Positions 44,033 to 55,059 of a stretch of 64,000 nt of DNA are shown here, in pieces (position 1 is the stretch's first letter; each line of letters opens with the position of its first letter). Location: NCBI GenBank assembly GCA_021029095.1, contig JAJOHG010000010.1, positions 248,001-312,000 of the forward strand. Reading direction: 5' to 3'. Source of the DNA: Phellopilus nigrolimitatus (lineage: Eukaryota > Basidiomycota > Agaricomycetes > Hymenochaetales > Hymenochaetaceae). Both the position numbers and the translations under genes were made by a program. The notes under the pieces are model-generated. The model worked only from the letters and a program-made list of their open reading frames with translations, did no database searches and was not told the origin of the DNA.

Positions 44033-45253
44033 ATGCTCGCCGACAAAGTCAATTTTGACCGAAACGACCGCCGGACTAGACATTCCCAACATACAGTGTT
44101 CTTGTCAGCTATGAAGAACAAATCAGCAAAGGTGTCGAAGTCGAACAGACCACCAAACCGTCGGAGGCGTGGCTTCCTGAAGAGCAAGCAGCGCACTGGC
44201 CCCGAAGTTCTTCGTATGCACCGCGAGCGCCTTGCGCAGATCGCACAGGACACTTTTAGCACAGTTCTTACCGCGCATGGATACTTTGAAGACATTCATA
44301 CTGACTCTGATGATGATGCAGACGCAGACTCTGAGTCGCCGACGTCGTCGTCGCAGGGCACCTTCCACGATCTTTCGGAGCGCATTACGCACACTCGACT
44401 GGAGTCATCTTTCTACCCGCACTACTCGCCTTTGCTTGCGAATTGGGAGGAAGGGCCCTGCTTATCGATCCGAGATACTACTTCCGATGTTTCCGATCCA
44501 TCTATACCCATTCCCTCTTCCTCATCCCAAGTTTTTGCCACTCAATTCGAATTTACGTCCTCCACTGCTCTTGAAGCCGCTCGCAAAGCATGGCAATCCC
44601 ATCCTTCTTTACAGTCCAATTTATACGGTTTGGGCGTCCTTAATCCTGCCACGCCGAAGAAACCAGGTGGAGCCAGCCTGAACGGTGGAGTCACGCTTGA
44701 GGAATGTCTCGCGCGCCAGACCACTCTTTATGATTCTTTGCAGAATTCTTCTGCCGGCGTGCAGTTCTACGCCGAACACCGCGCCAAGTCAGACGGCTCC
44801 GGGCTGCACGACCACGCCATGCTTTACAGTCCGAGCGTCACTGTCATCAAGGACGATCGTGGGCAACGGATCGCTCCGTACAATATCAACGTCATCTCGA
44901 GTGTCCCGGTACACGCTGGGACCGTGCGTGCTAAGTTCGACTATTGGCTGACACTGGATTTCCACACCGGCGTGCGCACCGTAATGCGCGAACGTATGGC
45001 CCGCGCCCTACGGCTTTTTGAAGAACGCGGCGACCGAGTCCTGATTCTGGGGGCATTTGGGGTCGGTCAGTTCTGTAACTCTCCTGATATGGTCGGAGAA
45101 ATTTGGGCTGATTTACTATGTGCGAGAGGTGCGAAGTTCCGAGGCGTGTTCGACAGGGTTGTTTTTGCAATCCCTGGCAAGCATCTATCGGTGTTCGAGA
45201 GGGCCTTCAACGAGAAAGTATTGGAGGCCGAACTTTTCACGGAGGAATTTTGA
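44033..45253 (+). CDS. TIGR02452-family microbial-type PARG domain protein
   Basis: A single intronless frame of 406 residues. The N-terminus is very basic (NRPPNRRRRGFLKSKQR) and could act as a nuclear signal. The middle is Ser/Asp-rich. The catalytic-domain signatures follow: VLNPATPKKPGG, LEECLARQTTLYDSL, HAMLYSPSV, and VLILGAFGVGQFCNSPDMV, then FDRVVFAI. This set matches the TIGR02452/DUF2263 poly(ADP-ribose) glycohydrolase-like family, related to macrodomains. In the consensus the first block reads NFA with PGGG and AQEE; here it is weaker, with NPATPKKPGG and LEE. A start at 44111 (MKNKSAKVSK) is also possible. Family members remove ADP-ribose from proteins; activity here is inferred. 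Confidence 0.72.
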   Translation: MLADKVNFDRNDRRTRHSQHTVFLSAMKNKSAKVSKSNRPPNRRRRGFLKSKQRTGPEVLRMHRERLAQIAQDTFSTVLTAHGYFEDIHTDSDDDADADSESPTSSSQGTFHDLSERITHTRLESSFYPHYSPLLANWEEGPCLSIRDTTSDVSDPSIPIPSSSSQVFATQFEFTSSTALEAARKAWQSHPSLQSNLYGLGVLNPATPKKPGGASLNGGVTLEECLARQTTLYDSLQNSSAGVQFYAEHRAKSDGSGLHDHAMLYSPSVTVIKDDRGQRIAPYNINVISSVPVHAGTVRAKFDYWLTLDFHTGVRTVMRERMARALRLFEERGDRVLILGAFGVGQFCNSPDMVGEIWADLLCARGAKFRGVFDRVVFAIPGKHLSVFERAFNEKVLEAELFTEEF

Positions 45254-46699
45254 TTAGAGTTGAGTGTCCCTTCTTCGAGTCCTTTGCATCTATACCCTGT
45301 GTATTATCCATTGTCCCTGTCCCCCTTTCATCCCCTCGCATACCTCCTTCGGTGTTTAATTTACTATGGCTGTTACCTCTGTATTCGTTTTGTATGACTG
45401 CTGTATGTTCTATGATATGCTCCGTTATTTGATCTTATGATCAAACGCATTGCCTGATTAACTTATTTGAACTGAACACAAGACGAGATCGGCTGCCACC
45501 AGCGGGAAAATTAAGATGCGTTGGCCGATGCATGGCGACTCAACAAGGGGCGAGTGTCACGAGGGAAGCAGTGAACTAGTGAAGGCGTACTAAGGGCCTA
45601 TGTGATTCGGGAACTACCAGGGTCATTTTCAGGTCGGAGGGGTCTTCTCTCGAATAGATACGGACTCAATGCCGGAGCCATTTACTCGTGACTTATGGTG
45701 GTGACCTCTCTTCGTGCATTTAGCAAGCCGTGGGCTCGAAAATCTACTAGCGTTCAAGCAATAGTGAAAAAAAAATCAAACGAATGATCAATGTTGACTA
45801 GAGTGAACCCGGATACCCATGGTGCTTCTCAGTCGTTTCGCGTAATAATAATGCTCTTGATCCTCATTTCCACTCGACTTGCCGCGGGATTTTGCAGCGG
45901 CCGTCAGCCAAGGTGAAGGCGGCCGAGCTTCGAATTCGATCGGTCGGTGAGATGGGGACACTAAATTATTGATGCTATGGACATAGCGTAAGACACGTTC
46001 TGAATTCATGGCGGAGAACTCTCAAGAGGAGACGGGAAGGCCCGTGGCAAGACACTTATAGATGTAATTGTGCGAAATGGGGCGTACTTCTTTCTATTAT
46101 ATGTAGTCCATGAGACAGTGACAGTAATAATAAAAAATGGTAAACGCTAGTCGTGCAGCACGCTGTAAAAGTCTTCCTCTTCTAACGGAAGAGGTTTTAT
46201 AACTAAGTCTAAACAAATATGCAAGATTTCCTACTAGACTTGCCGTAAGCCACAACGCGGACGGCAAGAGGGGACTTTGGCGCCGTGGCTATGACTCAGA
46301 AGCTGTCTGATCTGCACGGTCCGATCCCGAACTTGTGTACGGCAGGAGTTCAATGAAGCTTGAAGTGTAAAAATCGATACCGGTCCTGACCGTCGATGAC
46401 TGTAATAAGGACCGATGTACGAGAAAGAAAGCACGATGCGCCTAAAATCGCGCTACACTAAGGGGACGAGAAGCCAGCTTAATTCTGCCTCCAAACAGAG
46501 TATAAAGCGTGGGGGAAAGCAGTGGCGTCAGCGAGACATATATAAAGGACGAGGAGTTAGCTCGATAGGTGCGTATAAGTAGGCGGTGTCGCACACGTGG
46601 GTACAGTATACACAAGTATGTACTTATGCCAGCTCGAAAAATTACAAGTACGACATATCAAATATAAAGTTGACAACCGTGCCGCAGCTCCCAGTGGGG
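45254..46699. other. Gene-poor region with a hairpin and a TATA-like site
   Basis: Between the PARG-like stop codon and the SWIB stop codon there is no gene I can support. At about 46172-46192 CCTCTT and AAGAGG form a small hairpin with a 7-base loop. A TATATAAAGGA motif near 46538 on the plus strand is not followed by a credible gene. CT-rich DNA at 45290-45350 is probably the 3' UTR of the PARG-like gene. Confidence 0.35.
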
Positions 46700-47696
46700 T
46701 TACTCGTCTTCATGCAGGTGTCTAGCGCCGAACGGTGTGTTATTCTCCATAAATGATGGTAACTGGAGGAGAAGCACGTACTGTCCTAGAACCTTATTCA
46801 TCTTGAACATGTCTATTTTGTCGACGTTGAACACAGGCTTCATGCGGTCGTCACACAGGATCTCTCTCTTGTTGCTTGGATTCTGGAGATCGTTCGCCTT
46901 GATATATATCCAGAGCTGCTTGACGACTTGTGGCCGAGACAATCGATCCACTTCGAGAAGAGCGGACAACGGATCGCTAAGCCGGACGGGACGTAGGTAA
47001 ATACAAGTCAGTTCCATATCACGCGTAGCAGGCAGGATAAAAGACCAACCTGAGTATGTACTCTTTTCCGAATCCCCCCTTAGCGCCCCCGCCGCCACTG
47101 CCCCCCGCCCGCTTCTTCTTGGGTTTCACTTTCACATCTGATTCCGAGCCGCCGTCACTCACGTCAGAGTCGTGCACGCGCTCCGCGCTCTTCTTGTTCT
47201 TCGGCTTCCTGCTCGCACCCTTCTTTGATGCACGGGCTGTCGGGGCCTTTCCCGAGCGTGAGCTGCGCGAGCGCGCGTTGAGCTCGGACGAGAGCTGGCG
47301 CGCGTACTCTTCGTCCGTCAACTCACGCTTCGTCCTTGCCGACTTCTTTGGTTTCTCTGGCAGCATGGACGGGCCACCGTCATCCTCATCGTCTGCTAGA
47401 CTGTACGCATCGTCACCGCCGGAGTAACCGCCATACGCGCCCGTCGAGTCGTCTTCTTCCTTCGCGTCGGTACCGGCGTCGTGCGCCGGCACGACGCCGG
47501 CGCTGACGGCCTCGAACACGCTCGCGATGAGCTGGTTGATCTGTTTCTTGTTCGCCTTAACCCAAGCCTCGTCGACGCCCGGTTCCTCCTCGAGCAACAG
47601 GGCGCGTACGTCCTTGGCGGTGATGGTGCCGAGGTCCGCATGCGGCGTGGAGAGCAGGATCTGCCGGATACGCGGCTCGAGCAAGTCGACAGACAT
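46700..47696 (-). CDS. DEK-C/SWIB-domain chromatin protein (Uaf30/Tri1 type)
   Basis: Starts MSVDLLEPRIRQILLSTP. Residues 1-60 form a DEK-C-like helical domain (KANKKQINQLIASVFEAV). A long acidic then Lys/Arg/Ser-rich linker holds several nuclear signals (KKGASRKPKNKK, KPKKKRAG). After a Gly-rich stretch and one intron near 46982-47052 comes the SWIB/MDM2 fold: LSDPLSALLEVDRLSRPQVV, WIYIKANDLQNPSNK, ILCDDRMK, VDKIDMFKMNKVLGQ. The last exon ends HLHEDE, reached by a 58-base intron (46727-46784). The order matches yeast Uaf30/Tri1, which act in RNA polymerase I transcription or on sumoylation-linked targets. The ATG at 47696 is preferred over the in-frame one upstream because the DEK-C helix begins there. 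The frame is clean. Confidence 0.88.
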
Positions 47697-48115
47697 GACG
47701 CGAACTAAGAGAGAAACAGAACAGAAACTTCGCTGCGCACAGTGGCGAGGAAGCTGCGGAAAGAACGGCGGTGGTGGCGCCGACGCGGCGTCGGGGAAGT
47801 GGATAAAGAGCGCAACTCGAACGAGCAAGGAAGCGTAAACGGACTAGCAAGCCGAGCCCAAAGGGAGCACCACCGCCCGGTTCGTCGGCTTATTATCTAA
47901 CCGAGCCGGACTTCTCGTACACTTCAACGCCGGGATAGCCGAGCCGATAACCCCAATGAGGCAAAAAGGCTAATATAAAAGGGATCGATCGATTCGAATT
48001 TCACGGGATTTTATTCGCTATATTCCAGGTATTTTTTACCCTTTTCTCTATAATTGATTGAAAGCCGTCGAGAGCCGCCCTTGCTGGCTACGCACCTTTG
48101 TCTCTTACTACCACC
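47697..48115. promoter_or_regulatory. Divergent promoter region of the SWIB and dehydrogenase genes
   Basis: About 420 bases separate the two start codons. The SWIB side is pyrimidine-rich; the dehydrogenase leader has ACCACCATG as start context. No TATA box stands out. Confidence 0.35.
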
Positions 48116-49476
48116 ATGTCGAGCCCCAAAGTGCTGATCTGCGGTTGGTCCCTGCCATACCCGCTGCCCAGGTTGTACGCGCTCATCTTCTGCACTCGAT
48201 GTTTCAGGCAGCGTCGTATGGGCCCATGATGAAACAAAGGATCTGCTCGGAAGCATTTCTCAAGTCATTGTGAGCCCATGAGCGTCCTTTTGGCAAAGAG
48301 ATCTAGCTCATCGTCGTGCTCTCGAAGCAAATGGACTCGCCGAACCGCACGGACTTTGTCAATGGCCTCAAGCCCGGAGGCAAATATGCAGACATCGTTG
48401 GCATATACAGGCACAACAGTTCTGCAGACAGTATCGGTATCTTCGATGCGGAGCTAGTCGGACATCTCCCCCCGTCTGTTGGTTGGATAGCGCATAACGG
48501 TGCTGGCTACGACCAAATCGACATTTCAGCTTGCAAGGCGAAAGGTACTATATATTTCCTAAAAATCTCGACCCTGTAGGTCTTTAATATCCCTGTCGTT
48601 ATTTTCCAGGGATTATCGTGTCGAACACTCCTGGCGCAGTCGATGATGCAACGGCCACGACCGGGCTCTACCTCATCATTTCTGCGCTTCGTCAGTTTGC
48701 GCGAGCGGAACAGAACATCCGCGTTGGGAACTGGAAGTCCGGCCTTAAACCCGCTCACGACCCATCTGAGAAAACTCTTGCGATTTTGGGTCTTGGGGGC
48801 ATCGGGCTGCGCCTCGCGGAGCTCAGCCGCCCCTTTAACATGCGCGTCATCTACCACTCTCGCCGCCCGAACCCGAACGCGCCAACGTGGTGTGAGTATT
48901 TTCCCGCCGAGAGGCTCGACGCGATGTATGCACAGACAGATATTTTGAGCGTGCACGTCCCTCTGCGCAAAGAGACCGAGGGCATCGTGGGCGAGCACGC
49001 GATCCGCGCGCTCAAGCGCGGCGCTGTGCTTGTTAACACTGCACGCGGGAAGGTCGTCGATGAGGCGGCGATGATCCGCGCGCTTGAAGACGGACATGTG
49101 AGTCCCCCCACTTCTTTCTAGCCCTGGATGCGTCCAGCGCCGTCCCCTAAAATTTCACGCCGATCTTCCGGGAACTGACGTATGCTTTCTTTGTTTTACT
49201 TCCTTCGGTAATTTTACGTCCCCGCTGGTACTGACCTATTAGCTTTCTGCTATCGGGCTGGACGTGTATCCCGACGAGCCTGCGGTGAACCCACAGCTGT
49301 ACAAGTTTCCTCAGGCGACTTTGCTTCCGCATATGGGCACGGAGACGGAGGAATCCCAGCGCAAGATGGAGGTCCGCGCGCTCACTAATTTGCGCAACTA
49401 CCTGACGAAGGGCTCAAGTGGCGACGTTGTTCCGGAGCTCGTAGGCTTGAAAGTTAAGCCTGTTGCGCGCGCGTAA
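48116..49476 (+). CDS. NAD(P)-dependent D-2-hydroxyacid dehydrogenase (glyoxylate/hydroxypyruvate reductase type)
   Basis: Five exons. The ATG (ACCATGT) opens MSSPKVLICG; exon 2 begins at 48208. Motifs in order: VGWIAHNGAGYDQID, SNTPGAVDDATATTGLYLI, a Rossmann loop LGLGGIGLRLAE, the phosphate/ribose-site turn SRRPNP, the catalytic-region Arg in VNTARGKVVDE, a Glu in DVYPDEPAVNP, and the catalytic His in LLPHMGTET, which continues EESQRKMEVRA. SRR after the second strand suggests preference for NADPH, as in fungal glyoxylate reductases. Introns are GT-AG and the frame is intact. The enzyme reduces small 2-oxoacids. Gene symbol withheld because the substrate is not shown. Confidence 0.9.
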
Positions 49477-50084
49477 AGTATGTATCGCCAACATAGAGAC
49501 GAAAAAAATAGACATGTTTACATCTAACTTAGTGACTTACGGGCAAGATTCAGACAGGCGGCTTATGATCCATGGTCTACGCACTTTCTTGATTACCCTT
49601 GCACGTCAATCATGATGATAGGATTTGATGTCGTTTGTCACTTTTTTCTTAATTGTATCTAGTGACCCTCTGCCGTCCTCGTCACTCTGCTGTCGCATTC
49701 GGCGCGTCTTGCAAATAAATCATTTCACAAATTTTCTACGACGCTGAAGTTTGCAAACTCAAATAGGTCTAGTGTATTATTTTTTGACTCAGAACGATAT
49801 CCAATAATAATTTAGCGCCTAAACTTGAGATAGCAGGGGCGATCCTTTGTAACAAGAGAAGCAACACAACGGTACCAGAACTTTTAGACATGTGAATATC
49901 ATTCGCTCTCACAGGAGAACTATACATTTGTGGCACATGCATACACGGTCGTCTTTTTCGAAGCACCTGCCAAACGTTATACAAAATACGAACTGCCAGC
50001 TACTGCGATAGGCTCGATGAGAAAAGAAGGGGACCGGGCCCCACGACTGCCGCCTCCCCGCCCTTCTTGTAGACAAGAAGTATC
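49477..50084. other. Convergent intergenic region
   Basis: The dehydrogenase (plus) and the mannanase (minus) end toward each other. It is AT-rich near 49660-49800, with AATAAATCATTT at 49712 as a likely polyadenylation context. No gene seen. Confidence 0.4.
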
Positions 50085-51450
50085 TTACCCGCGTGCTTTG
50101 AGCGCAGTCGCAGCAGACTCCATGACGGGGTAGACAGTGCCTGTCGGGTACACTGCAAAACCATCATTTGGCGAAGGTCCGGTTGAGAGTTGTGACCCGG
50201 CCTGCCAGATGAGGTCCCCCGTAAGTCCCGAGGAGAGGACCGCGCTGTACCACTGTTCATACGTAGAAGCCTGGTCACTTGTCACGCCAAATTCCTCTGC
50301 AGGCCGGGAACGGAGTTAGCTTATAGGCGATGTATGGGCTTCGTGATTTCGTCTAATCAGGAAGCGAACTCACCGAGGAGAACAGGTTTGTTCGCAGCGG
50401 TTTGGGCAGCAGCGTGGTCGGTGATCCATTGTATGCCCCAAAGCGTCTCATTGGCAGTTTGTCCCCACGACTGAGAACCAATCAAAGATTAGACTATACA
50501 CCGCTTTATGCGGTATAAATTATGCCCCTCTCGTGACCTACCTCAGGGTAAGAGTGAAAGGTCCCGAAGTCAAGTGTATCAATAGACAGGTTGTCGGTGA
50601 AGTTAATGCCGACTCCTGGAGCATACGGGTACGTCGGGGGGTTCGCTTCCTGGAACCAGCCCTCGTCGCCAATCGCGACTAGGTGATTGCTGTCAATCGA
50701 CTTGATATATGCGCTGATCGTGCCCGCCCAGGCTTTGATCGTCGAGCCCGTCGTATCGCAGGCGGCGGAGGGGGTCCCCGTCGAGCCCGAGCAGCGCGGC
50801 TCGTTCGCTAACTCCCATGCCATGATCGTGGAGTTCTCCGCATAACGGCCGACAAAGTTACTGATGTACGTCTCATACGCGCTGATGAGCGTCTCGTCAG
50901 TGTAGAACGTATCATGGGTTCCGCCCGGATTGAGCTGCGAGACGTAGACGTCCATGCCCCCATAGTCGGACCAGTTGTTCGTGAGCGCGATGACGAGCTT
51001 GAGCCCGTGCGCCTCGGCGGACGCGACGACTGCGTCGAAGCGCGAGATCCCGAAGTCGCCCGTGTTGAACGTCGCGACGCCGTTCGTCCAGAGCTGGTAG
51101 TATGCACCGGAGTTCTGTACGGCAGTCACGTCGTTGAAGCCCCTGCCCAGGCGCAAAAACACGAAATCAGCTTGCAAGGCCCGACGCCTGCACAAGTTAG
51201 GCAAATGCATTTACCAAGTTCGGACGGTGGTTAGGCCAGCAGCTGCGATGTCTGACAGCGCAGTGTCGATGTCCTCGTTCGTTTGCTGAGCGAGCCAATA
51301 CGCGTTCGTGCCTGCGACAACGAAGTCCTCCCCGCCGAGCACGAACTTCTGGCCGGACGTCGACACGAACCCATCCGCGCGACGATTCCGCGCGACAGCC
51401 GAGGCGAAAGAGCAGAGGGCGAGCGCAACAAAAGCGGAAAGGTACTTCAT
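50085..51450 (-). CDS. Secreted endo-beta-1,4-mannanase, glycoside hydrolase family 5 (subfamily 7)
   Basis: A signal peptide (MKYLSAFVALALCSFASA) precedes the mature start ADGFVSTSGQKFVLGG. Typical GH5_7 blocks follow: GTNAYWLAQ, LTTVRTW/GFNDV, LVIALTNNWSDYGG. The acid/base Glu is in WELANEPRCSG, then AIGDEGWF, GTFHSYPE and the nucleophile Glu in LLEEFGV. Introns fall at about 51140-51214, 50465-50541 and 50295-50372. The last segment ends SAATALKARG. The order and residues agree with fungal endomannanases such as Man5A, which cut the main chain of (galacto)mannan. No CBM is attached. The frame is intact, in contrast to the two GH genes to the left. Confidence 0.9.
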
Positions 51451-52247
51451 TTCACCAGAACTCGGTGTCTCGCGGTCGTGATGGCCCCCGCAGACGCAAG
51501 GCGCGTTATAAACTGGAGAAACTTCGGAACGCCCGTCATCCATTCATGCCTCTAGAAAGACATGGCAGGGAACGCGCAGCCCGTATGACACGGTCCCGCG
51601 CCGTCCCCGAGCATATTGGATGATGACCACGTGTTCCGAAATGAGTTATCTGCACATACTCCGTTGGCTTGATGAGAGTAACATGAACGCCTCTCCTTCG
51701 CAAAGTCCGATGTTTGCAGCTAAGGAAGACTATGTGTGTAGCGTCATTCAATATGTTCTCGCGAGTGTCCCCATGGATCCTGTAGGCAAGGCCCAAGGGC
51801 TTGCAAAAAGGTTCCGTCACGGCCCGGAGGAAAACTGGGCACGCTAACAATTGCCGCACCGGACAGCGCCTTGCAAGCAAGATTTGATCGTAGCTGGCGG
51901 TAAGTTGAAGTCAAATGATAGGTTCCTTAAATTCTTTCCGCAGCACCTTACAAGAGTGGCGGTAGCGGAAAGAAAGAGCACGTAGTCAGCAATCTCGTGT
52001 TCCCAATGAGTAGAAGCCGTCCTTCCACGTCGCACGGTGACGAAGTGATATTTTCGAGCTCTGGGGTACTGCGGCGACGCCGGGAATCGCTCGAAATTAA
52101 CCATCAAAGGCTAATCTTGGCCAATCAGGCACGGGCGTTTCGCGAAAGAAAAGAAAAGAAAAGAAAGAGAAAAGAAAAAAAAGCACATCATTGTTCACAT
52201 TCTGCGACATATGCTACATATAAGCAAATTGTTCGCTATAAACGGAT
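51451..52247. other. Intergenic between mannanase and IDO genes
   Basis: No gene seen. It holds the promoter of the minus-strand mannanase and the 3' flank of the IDO gene. A purine repeat of the AAAGA type (52146-52180) is a simple repeat. Confidence 0.4.
52146..52182. repeat. (AAAGA)n-type simple repeat
   Basis: A run of AAGAAAAGAAAAGAAA-type units lies about 70 bases past the IDO stop codon. It is low complexity and probably not functional. Confidence 0.6.
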
Positions 52248-53870
52248 TCAGACCATCTCTTCATCCAACTCAAGAGCCCCTCGAAATATAGCCTCTTTCG
52301 TCCGGTCGCGCACCCCCTTCAAGAACGTCATCGCATCCGTGCCCGCCCGTGCCCTTCACCGTCGGGCTCTCGGTACTGGCCTGTGCCGGGGCAGCAGCAG
52401 CCCTATTTCCCGCGTTAACGCGCCGGGACGGGCCGATGATGTACAGCGCGACGATGCGCAGGTGCGAGTCACGGAACGCACGCAGCGCGCGCACGGCGGC
52501 GTTGTACCCCGCGAACAGCTCCGGGCTCTGGCCGTGCGCGGTCTCGGCCTCGACGAAGAAGCGCAGCGGGCGCGGGTTCGCGGCGAGGTGCCGCAGGAAC
52601 GCGCGGTGGTGGCGCGGCATGTAGCCCTGCATGCGCGCGAGGAACGACATCTTCTCTCCGCCTTTCTCTTTCTCTTTCTCTTCTCCTTCTCTTTCTCCTT
52701 CACCTTTTCTGACGTCGGTTCCGAAGGTGTCGTTGACGAGCTGGACGAGGGACCGCCGGCGAGGAAGAAGCAGAAGAATGGCTATCCACGCCCATGAAAA
52801 TGTCGATTGCGTGTACGAGGGTGCTTTGGCCTGCGCTCGGCCCGCTAAGCTCCTGGGCCGTCGGGTGCTTAAGATGTTCGTAACCCGCCTCGCCAACCCC
52901 TTCGAACACCCACTTCCGTCCGCCTTCCATCGAGTCCTGGCCCTTGAACCACGGGCGTACCGCATGGTAGAACACATCGGGTTCGCATCCCTTCGCGTAC
53001 CGCCATAAGCAGATCCGTCAACTCGTCGATGATTTTCGCGAGGCGCTGGAGATAGAAAGAGATGCGCCGCACGGCGAGCGCGTCGCGGACGAAAACTTCA
53101 TCCATGATCAGGGACATGAGGGCAAGTGCGGCGGCGCCGCGGAGCTCTATGTAAGCTGACGTCAGGTAGAAGTGGGCCTCCGAAGGGGTGGATGTGAACG
53201 AGGTCTGGACGGTAATATTGTTCGTGGTTGGCGCGATTGGCGTTACGCCAGGTGGAGCTTGGTATTTCCAGTTGTAAAGCACGTCGTCGGAGTAGGTGAG
53301 AAGAGGCGGAAGCGCCAAGTAGTTTGAAACGCTGAGAAGAGGGAGGGAGATTGAACGGGGTATGACAATGGGGGCGTTTGGCGGGAGGGTGTTGATGTAG
53401 AAGTGCATCGTCCAGGCGAGGACGTGATGCGCTCGTCGCAACATGACTTCCGATGCCTCCAGTTCAGAGGTAGGGATGACGGGAGCTGAATGTAGCGAGT
53501 TCACCCGTGTAAGCACACATACGAAAATGTCGCATAAAGGATGGAAAACTTGCGCACCTCCTTTACTCGCCGTCTCCAATCTTCGCTTTCAGCTACGTCT
53601 TCCTGTTTCAGATCCGCTGTGCTCTCCTAGCTTGAATCTTCTTTGAACCGCCTCGTCGAGGGCGGCCTCCCACGGCTCCCATTCAGCAGGGAGACGAGCG
53701 AGCGGCGGCTGCGGGGGCATGAAACCCGTGCTCGGATCTACGTCGAAATCGTGCGCCGAGCTGGTCGACGTGTCAGGAGTTCCTGCAGGTGGTCCGGTAA
53801 ACGAGTCCGGGCGCGGGAGCGAGAGGAAATGTGGAGGCGACGACGAGGAAGACATTTCGTTTGAGTCCAT
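52248..53870 (-). CDS. Indoleamine 2,3-dioxygenase, frame broken by several single-base shifts
   Basis: Starts MDSNEMSSSSS; the family start DFDVDPSTGFMPPQPPLARL follows. Later blocks: HHVLAWTMHFYIN, SVSNYLALPPLLTYSDD, ELRGAAALALM, PDVFYHAVRPWFKG, ELSGPSAGQSTLVHAIDIF, LARMQGYMPRHHRAFL. The proximal haem ligand His lies in FRDSHLRIVALYI, and GTGG with a DAMTFLK segment ends the catalytic part before a TGA at 52248. Shifts are needed near 53610, 52985, 52770 and 52345 to link these blocks, and the splice phase of the intron near 53475-53545 is uncertain. The enzyme opens the tryptophan indole ring, the first step of kynurenine and de novo NAD synthesis. The motifs make the family call firm; the exact protein is not. 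Confidence 0.82.
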
Positions 53871-55059
53871 TATGGGTGGCGTCAGAATTCGAACTGAAAT
53901 TATTTGAGTTGCTTGAATATTCGAGAAGTAAACGGTCGTCGGAAGACAGCAAAAGATAAGTAGTAGGTGTTCGATGAGGGAGGAGGTGGGATGGGGAAGA
54001 ATGTAAGTGTCGGAGCAGTGAGACTGAGTAAGACTTTATAAATGCAGTTGGGCGACCGTTACCACATCGATCACATCATCGGTCCTTCGGAGTCCAGTCG
54101 GGTCCATATATTATTGTTCCTGGAATTCAGAGACTCACGTTCCGAGTCAAGTCTCACCGGCTTCACAGTAGAAGAGAACGACAGGACACACTTTCCGCAC
54201 AATTAAAATGACGTGGTGGCGCAGGCACGTTTGGCATTTGTAGATGGATAGTCCGAATTTCAATCGACACTTGCATCAATCCAAGCGAGATACCAGTATC
54301 TGCGAGATAGGGCTTGAGCGGAACGACCTAGACCCCCGCGCTTGAAAGGACTTTCTTCCACTCCCCGGCCTTTGCTTCATCACCATAGATGTTCAGTTCA
54401 GCTGGACAACCGATGACCGAGACAAGCCGCAATGCATGTCTCGGAACTTGAGTTATTGAGTTATCAAAGCTGGCTCCAAGTGCGTGACTACGTGGCGTCT
54501 GTAGCACATGGAAATAATAAAGAGGGTTGTGCATCCTGTTTTGTTTTCTCTGTCGTTGTTTGTCGTCGTCGGATGGATCATCAAGTTGATGAGGCGCCAG
54601 TCACCCAGTGACCAGTACCAATTAGTCAGAAGGCAAGTTATTGCTTACATACGCATGATTACCCATCTGAATCTCGTTCGCGAGCACGATAGAGTGACGT
54701 CAAGTGGTGAAACAAAGCCGGCAAACGACGTATGTACGTATCTTCGCCGCGGCGGGCCAACTCTCGAAGTAACATCGGATTGTCATCGCGACGCGAAAAT
54801 GTCTGCTTCGGTGAAGGCTATTTTCAGAAAAAAAAAAAACTTTTTGAACGGTTTCTGAAGCGTCACAGACAAGCCAGCTCCGCCGATCCAGCGCCGATCA
54901 TTTGAACTTTCTTGACGATCATTGCCAAAGCAGTCTCTTGAGCCACACTGCGGTGCAGACATAGCCTAGCTACATGTAAAGGTGCGAGCTAGCTCCGAAA
55001 GCCCTTGTGGGAAGACGCCAATAACTGTAACACAGAGCGATTGCCACTGATCAATAGCG
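53871..55059. other. Divergent intergenic region
   Basis: About 1.2 kb separate the IDO and PTAR1-like start codons. A 116-residue plus-strand frame at 54508-54858 with one hydrophobic segment (LFSLSLFVVVGWII) is possible, but it lacks domain similarity and ends in an A-rich low-complexity tail. I do not call it. Confidence 0.35.

Noticed and set aside
52349..52703. Arg-rich frames on both strands in the IDO gene
   Set aside because: Artifacts of GC-rich codons; only the frames with IDO blocks carry recognisable motifs.
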